A stretch of 64,000 bases of DNA. Origin: Pelomonas sp. CA6. Lineage in GTDB: Bacteria; Pseudomonadota; Gammaproteobacteria; Burkholderiales; Burkholderiaceae_C. A program made the translations under genes and the position numbers. Under the pieces are notes generated by a model. It was not told the DNA's origin. It searched no databases and saw only the letters and a list, made by a program, of their open reading frames with translations. Within the stretch, counting starts at the first letter, position 1, and each line of letters opens with the position of its first letter. Positions 61,186 through 64,000 of the stretch are shown piece by piece. The stretch spans positions 41,860 through 105,859 of the forward strand of contig NZ_JAKZFD010000014.1 in the NCBI RefSeq assembly GCF_022549225.1, in the 5' to 3' direction.

Positions 61186-62145
61186 ATGAGTCTGCATGCG
61201 CAGCTGTACCGATGGACGGCCCGCCAGGGCCTGGATGAGCCGCGCGCGCGGCAGTTGTGGGCGCTCAGCGGTCTGAGCGAAACACCCGCCGAACTGATGC
61301 CCCGGCTGCGCCTGGGCGCCGGCGCGCTGGCGGCCGGGCTGCTGGGCCTGGGCGTGATGATGTGGGTGGCGGCCAACTGGGCCGAGCTGCCGCGGCCGGC
61401 GCGTTTCGCCCTGCTGCAGGCGCTGCTGCTGGCCAGCCTGGCCGGCGCCGCTTGGCGGCCGGCCTGGCGTGCCGCGCTGGGCCTGCTGGGGCTGTTGACG
61501 CTGGGCGGACTGCTGGCGTTCTTCGGCCAGACCTACCCCACCGGCGCCGACGCCTGGCAGCTCTTCGCGCTGTGGGCGGCGCTGGCGCTGCCGCTGTGCT
61601 GGGGCGCGCGGTCTGAACTCGTCTGGACGCCCTGGGTGCTGATCGTCGTCACCGCGATCAGCCTGTGGATGCACACCCATGCCGGCTTCAGCTGGCGCGT
61701 CGAGCCCGACACCCTGCCGGTGCATGCGCTGGGCTTCGCGCTGCTGGGCCTGCTGTGCGTGGGCATGGCCTTCAAGCCGGCCAGCCCGGCGCAGGGCCCT
61801 TGGGCCTGGCGCGCCGCGGTGTTGTTCGCGGTGATTGCGCTGTCGGCCACGGCCATGGGTGGGCTGTTCTTCTCGCACCGCGTGGCGCCGCAGTACCCGC
61901 TGGGGCTGGGCGTGCTGGCCCTGGGGCTGGCGGCGGCCTGGATGGCGCGCGAGGTCTATGCGCTGAGCGCGCAGGCGCTGGCGCTGGACACCCTGCTGGT
62001 GGCCGGCGCGGCGCGCGAGCTGTTCTCCGGGCGCGGCGAAGCGATCGGCTCGCTGCTGCTGCTGGGCCTGCTGGCCGCCGGCTTGCTGGCCGCCAGCGTG
62101 CATCTGATCCTGCGCCGCGTGCGCCACCCCGGGGAGGCCGCATGA
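61186..62145 (+). CDS. DUF2157 membrane protein
   Basis: A 319-residue protein with about eight or nine membrane helices. The N-terminal cytoplasmic part MSLHAQLYRWTARQGLDEP and LGLGVMMWVAANWAELPRPARFAL (quoted as VMMWVAANWAELP) and FFGQTYPTGADAWQLF are the signatures of DUF2157. GGGAGAAACA before the start supports it. Its stop overlaps the start of the next gene (ATGA). This pair is common in beta- and gamma-proteobacteria with GDYXXLXY proteins; function is unknown. Confidence 0.92.
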   Translation: MSLHAQLYRWTARQGLDEPRARQLWALSGLSETPAELMPRLRLGAGALAAGLLGLGVMMWVAANWAELPRPARFALLQALLLASLAGAAWRPAWRAALGLLGLLTLGGLLAFFGQTYPTGADAWQLFALWAALALPLCWGARSELVWTPWVLIVVTAISLWMHTHAGFSWRVEPDTLPVHALGFALLGLLCVGMAFKPASPAQGPWAWRAAVLFAVIALSATAMGGLFFSHRVAPQYPLGLGVLALGLAAAWMAREVYALSAQALALDTLLVAGAARELFSGRGEAIGSLLLLGLLAAGLLAASVHLILRRVRHPGEAA

Positions 62146-63749
62146 CGCAATCCGCATGGATGGCCACCGCGCGCGCCCAGGGCCTGCTGCCCGAGGGTGA
62201 CGAAACGGTGGCGGTGGGCCGGCCCTGGCCCGTGGTGTTGCTGACCGCGCTGGGGGCCTGGCTGGCGGTGCTGCCGCTGCTGGGCTTTCTGGCCCTGCTG
62301 TTCGGCTCGGCCTGGGACCAGGGGGCCACGGCCTACCTGGTCGGCGGTGCGCTGCTGGCGCTGGCCGTGACCTTGCTGCGCGCGCAAGACCTGGCGCTGT
62401 TCCTGGAGCAGTTCGCGCTGCCGCTGCTGCTGCTGGGCCTGTGCGGCCTGGGCTATGGGCTGGGCCGCGACCTGCCGCCCCGCGTGGCGGCGGTGGCCTC
62501 GCTGCTGCTGGACGCGGCGCTGATCGCGCTGCTGCCGCGCGCCTGGCTGCGCCTGTTGCTGGGCGCGGCGGCCGCGCCGCTGCTGGTGCTGCTGCTGGCG
62601 CCGCACTGGGGCTTGAGCCAGGACCCGGCGCTGTGGGGGGCCGTGCACGGCGTGCTGCTGCTGTGGGCGCTGGGCCTGGCGCTGCAACACCGCCTGGGCC
62701 TGGACGCGCGCCGTGCCGCGGTCGCGGCCGCGATGGAGCCGGTGCTGCAAGGCTGGGCACTGGCCCTGCTGGCGATGCTGGCCTGGCTGGCCGGCCCCAG
62801 CTTCATGGTGGCGGGCGCGCTGGGCGGTGGCGTGATGCGCGAGCTGGGCGGCCTGGCCTTTCGTCTGCTGGGCAGCTGGGACGGCGCCGTACTGGCGTCC
62901 CTGTCCGTGGCGGCCACGCTGGCGGCCGGCCTGGTGCTGATGCGCGCCTGGCCGGTGCTGCGCCGCTGGCGCATGCTGCCGGCGCTGCTGCTGCTGGCCG
63001 GGCTGGCCCTGCTGCTGCCCGCGCTGGGCGCCAGCCTGCTGGTGCTGGCGCTGGCGGCGAGCCGGCGCCGCTGGCCGCTGGCGATCGCCGCGGCCGCTGC
63101 TGCGCTGTGGGTGTTGGGCAGCTTCTACTACCGGCTGGACTGGCTGCTGGCCGACAAGGCGCTGGTGCTGGTCGGCGGCGGTGCGCTGCTGGGCCTGTGG
63201 GTGCGTTTCGCGTTCGGTGGCTTCACGCTGGCGTCTTCCGCCCTGGCAAGACCTGACCCCGGGGCCCGGGGCGGCAGGGTCGCGGTGCTGGCGACGGCGC
63301 TGCTGAGCCTGCTGCTGGTCAACGGGCTGATCTGGCAGAAGGAACACCTGATCGCCAGCGGCCGGCCGGTCTATGTGAAGCTGGCGCCGGTGGATCCGCG
63401 TTCGCTGATCCAGGGCGACTACATGCGGCTCAACTACGAACTGCCGGGCCAGGTCGCGGTGCAGGGGCTGTGGGGCCGGCGTCCGCGGCTGGAGTTGCGC
63501 GTGGACGAGCGCGGCATCGCCAGCGAGCCGCGCCTGCTGGCCGACGGCGAGGCGGCGCGGCCGGGCCTGCAGCTGCTGGAGCTGAGCCCGGTCAACGGCC
63601 GCTGGACCCTGGTCAGCGACGCCTGGTTCTTCGAGGAAGGCCAGGAGCCCAAGCTGCGCGCCGCCGCCTATGGCGAATTCCGCGTCCAGCCCGACGGCCG
63701 CGCGCTGCTGGTGGGACTGGTCGACGAGCAGTTGCGCCGGGTGCCTTGA
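62142..63749 (+). CDS. DUF4401-GDYXXLXY fusion membrane protein
   Basis: A 535-residue protein joining two domains usually found as neighbours. Residues about 25-360 form a DUF4401 multi-helix membrane part. After a short linker (DPGARGGRVAV, about 370-380) and one more helix comes the periplasmic GDYXXLXY domain, whose name motif is GDYMRLNY near residue 428, preceded by PVDPRSLIQGDY. The genes overlap (ATGA) with DUF2157, so all three functions are delivered from one message. The role is unknown. Confidence 0.88.
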   Translation: MTQSAWMATARAQGLLPEGDETVAVGRPWPVVLLTALGAWLAVLPLLGFLALLFGSAWDQGATAYLVGGALLALAVTLLRAQDLALFLEQFALPLLLLGLCGLGYGLGRDLPPRVAAVASLLLDAALIALLPRAWLRLLLGAAAAPLLVLLLAPHWGLSQDPALWGAVHGVLLLWALGLALQHRLGLDARRAAVAAAMEPVLQGWALALLAMLAWLAGPSFMVAGALGGGVMRELGGLAFRLLGSWDGAVLASLSVAATLAAGLVLMRAWPVLRRWRMLPALLLLAGLALLLPALGASLLVLALAASRRRWPLAIAAAAAALWVLGSFYYRLDWLLADKALVLVGGGALLGLWVRFAFGGFTLASSALARPDPGARGGRVAVLATALLSLLLVNGLIWQKEHLIASGRPVYVKLAPVDPRSLIQGDYMRLNYELPGQVAVQGLWGRRPRLELRVDERGIASEPRLLADGEAARPGLQLLELSPVNGRWTLVSDAWFFEEGQEPKLRAAAYGEFRVQPDGRALLVGLVDEQLRRVP

Positions 63750-63772
63750 GCGCGGGCCGGGGAGGGCCGGGC

Positions 63773-64000
63773 GTGCCCTTGCGGCGGCATCGCGCCACGG
63801 CCTCCCACCCTTTCGCGCTGTTCCTGGTCGCGGGCGTCCACGTGGCGTGCGTGGCTGGCCTCTGGCGGACAAGCCTCGGCCTCAGGGCGAAGCCAGCGTC
63901 CTCCGGTCGCATCACCGAAGTCCTGATCCGCCTGCAACCGCCTTCGCGCCCGCGGTTGGTGCAACTGCTGGCCCGCGTAGGCTGGCAAAAGGCCGTGGTG
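63773..64000 (+). CDS. Possible start of a membrane protein, 3' end outside the window
   Basis: An open frame of 76 codons runs without a stop to the window end. It begins with GTG, with GGAGGG six bases upstream. The product starts VPLRRHRATASHPFALFLVAG and continues VHVACVAGLWR, which contains one membrane helix followed by a Pro-rich part (RLQPPSRPRL). This resembles the N-terminus of TonB-like energy transducers or an unknown envelope protein. The evidence is modest: the frame, the ribosome site, and the hydrophobic segment. Confidence 0.5.
   Translation, partial: MPLRRHRATASHPFALFLVAGVHVACVAGLWRTSLGLRAKPASSGRITEVLIRLQPPSRPRLVQLLARVGWQKAVV

Noticed and set aside
63668..63988. A minus-strand open frame at the right edge.
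   Set aside because: It overlaps the end of the DUF4401-GDYXXLXY gene and encodes an Arg/Ala/Pro-rich product with no signal or motif. The plus-strand frame at 63773 is better supported.

Overview
The window is a very GC-rich (roughly 70%), densely coded chromosomal stretch of a Gram-negative bacterium. Codon use, the many periplasmic or Tat-type signal peptides, and the gene families all point to a beta-proteobacterium of the Burkholderiales. These families include a fused indolepyruvate ferredoxin oxidoreductase, DUF2167, DUF3047, DUF2059, YceI with cytochrome b561, lone bac_3-type binding proteins, and many hybrid histidine kinases. The best fit by impression is the Roseateles/Mitsuaria/Rubrivivax neighbourhood; this was not tested by any search. 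No rRNA, tRNA, CRISPR array, insertion sequence, phage or integration site was seen. The window starts inside one gene (base 3) and ends inside another (base 64000).

Layout. 1-10.8 kb: a binding protein plus a PAS histidine kinase, an S9 peptidase, an AEC transporter, a kinase-like membrane protein that lacks catalytic motifs, a PhoD phosphatase divergent from a second lone binding protein, and a DUF1304 protein. 10.9-17.1 kb: Rep helicase, a YeiH-type exporter divergent from its LysR regulator, lysoplasmalogenase, aquaporin Z and DUF488. 17.2-22.7 kb: a LytS/LytTR-type two-component operon with a small membrane protein between, then a cytochrome b561-YceI-YceI operon closed by a clear terminator, and a PhnZ-like HD protein. 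23-30.2 kb is a signalling block: an HWE-type PAS kinase overlapping a REC-PAS-GGDEF-EAL protein, a multi-TM hybrid kinase with a well-formed promoter and operator, and a third lone binding protein. 30.3-42.8 kb: CYTH-CHAD protein, an MBL-fold protein and LysR sharing a palindromic operator, DUF3224, an M16 peptidase, DUF2167, and the large indolepyruvate oxidoreductase divergent from an Lrp regulator. 43-50.7 kb: DUF3047 lipoprotein, DinB, a LuxR-type regulator converging on a hybrid kinase, a large orphan lipoprotein and an exported protein. 50.9-64 kb: EamA, three little-known genes, a GH18 chitinase with a striking triple repeat upstream, an oxidoreductase, an outer-membrane barrel with a VirK/YbjX partner, methylglyoxal synthase, an exported YciI-like protein, a dienelactone hydrolase-M28 peptidase pair, and a DUF2157 / DUF4401-GDYXXLXY membrane pair.

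The theme is environmental sensing: five two-component loci and three solitary periplasmic binding proteins, two of them beside histidine kinases. Around these sit degradative or exported enzymes (chitinase, S9, M16 and M28 peptidases, PhoD). I found no single dramatic new system. The items most worth checking are the tandem 11-bp repeats before the chitinase, the two dyads between PhoD and the binding protein, the MBL protein without its zinc histidines, the kinase-like protein without catalytic residues, the LytS-like kinase with a long extracytoplasmic coiled coil, and the uncharacterised three-gene set before the chitinase.
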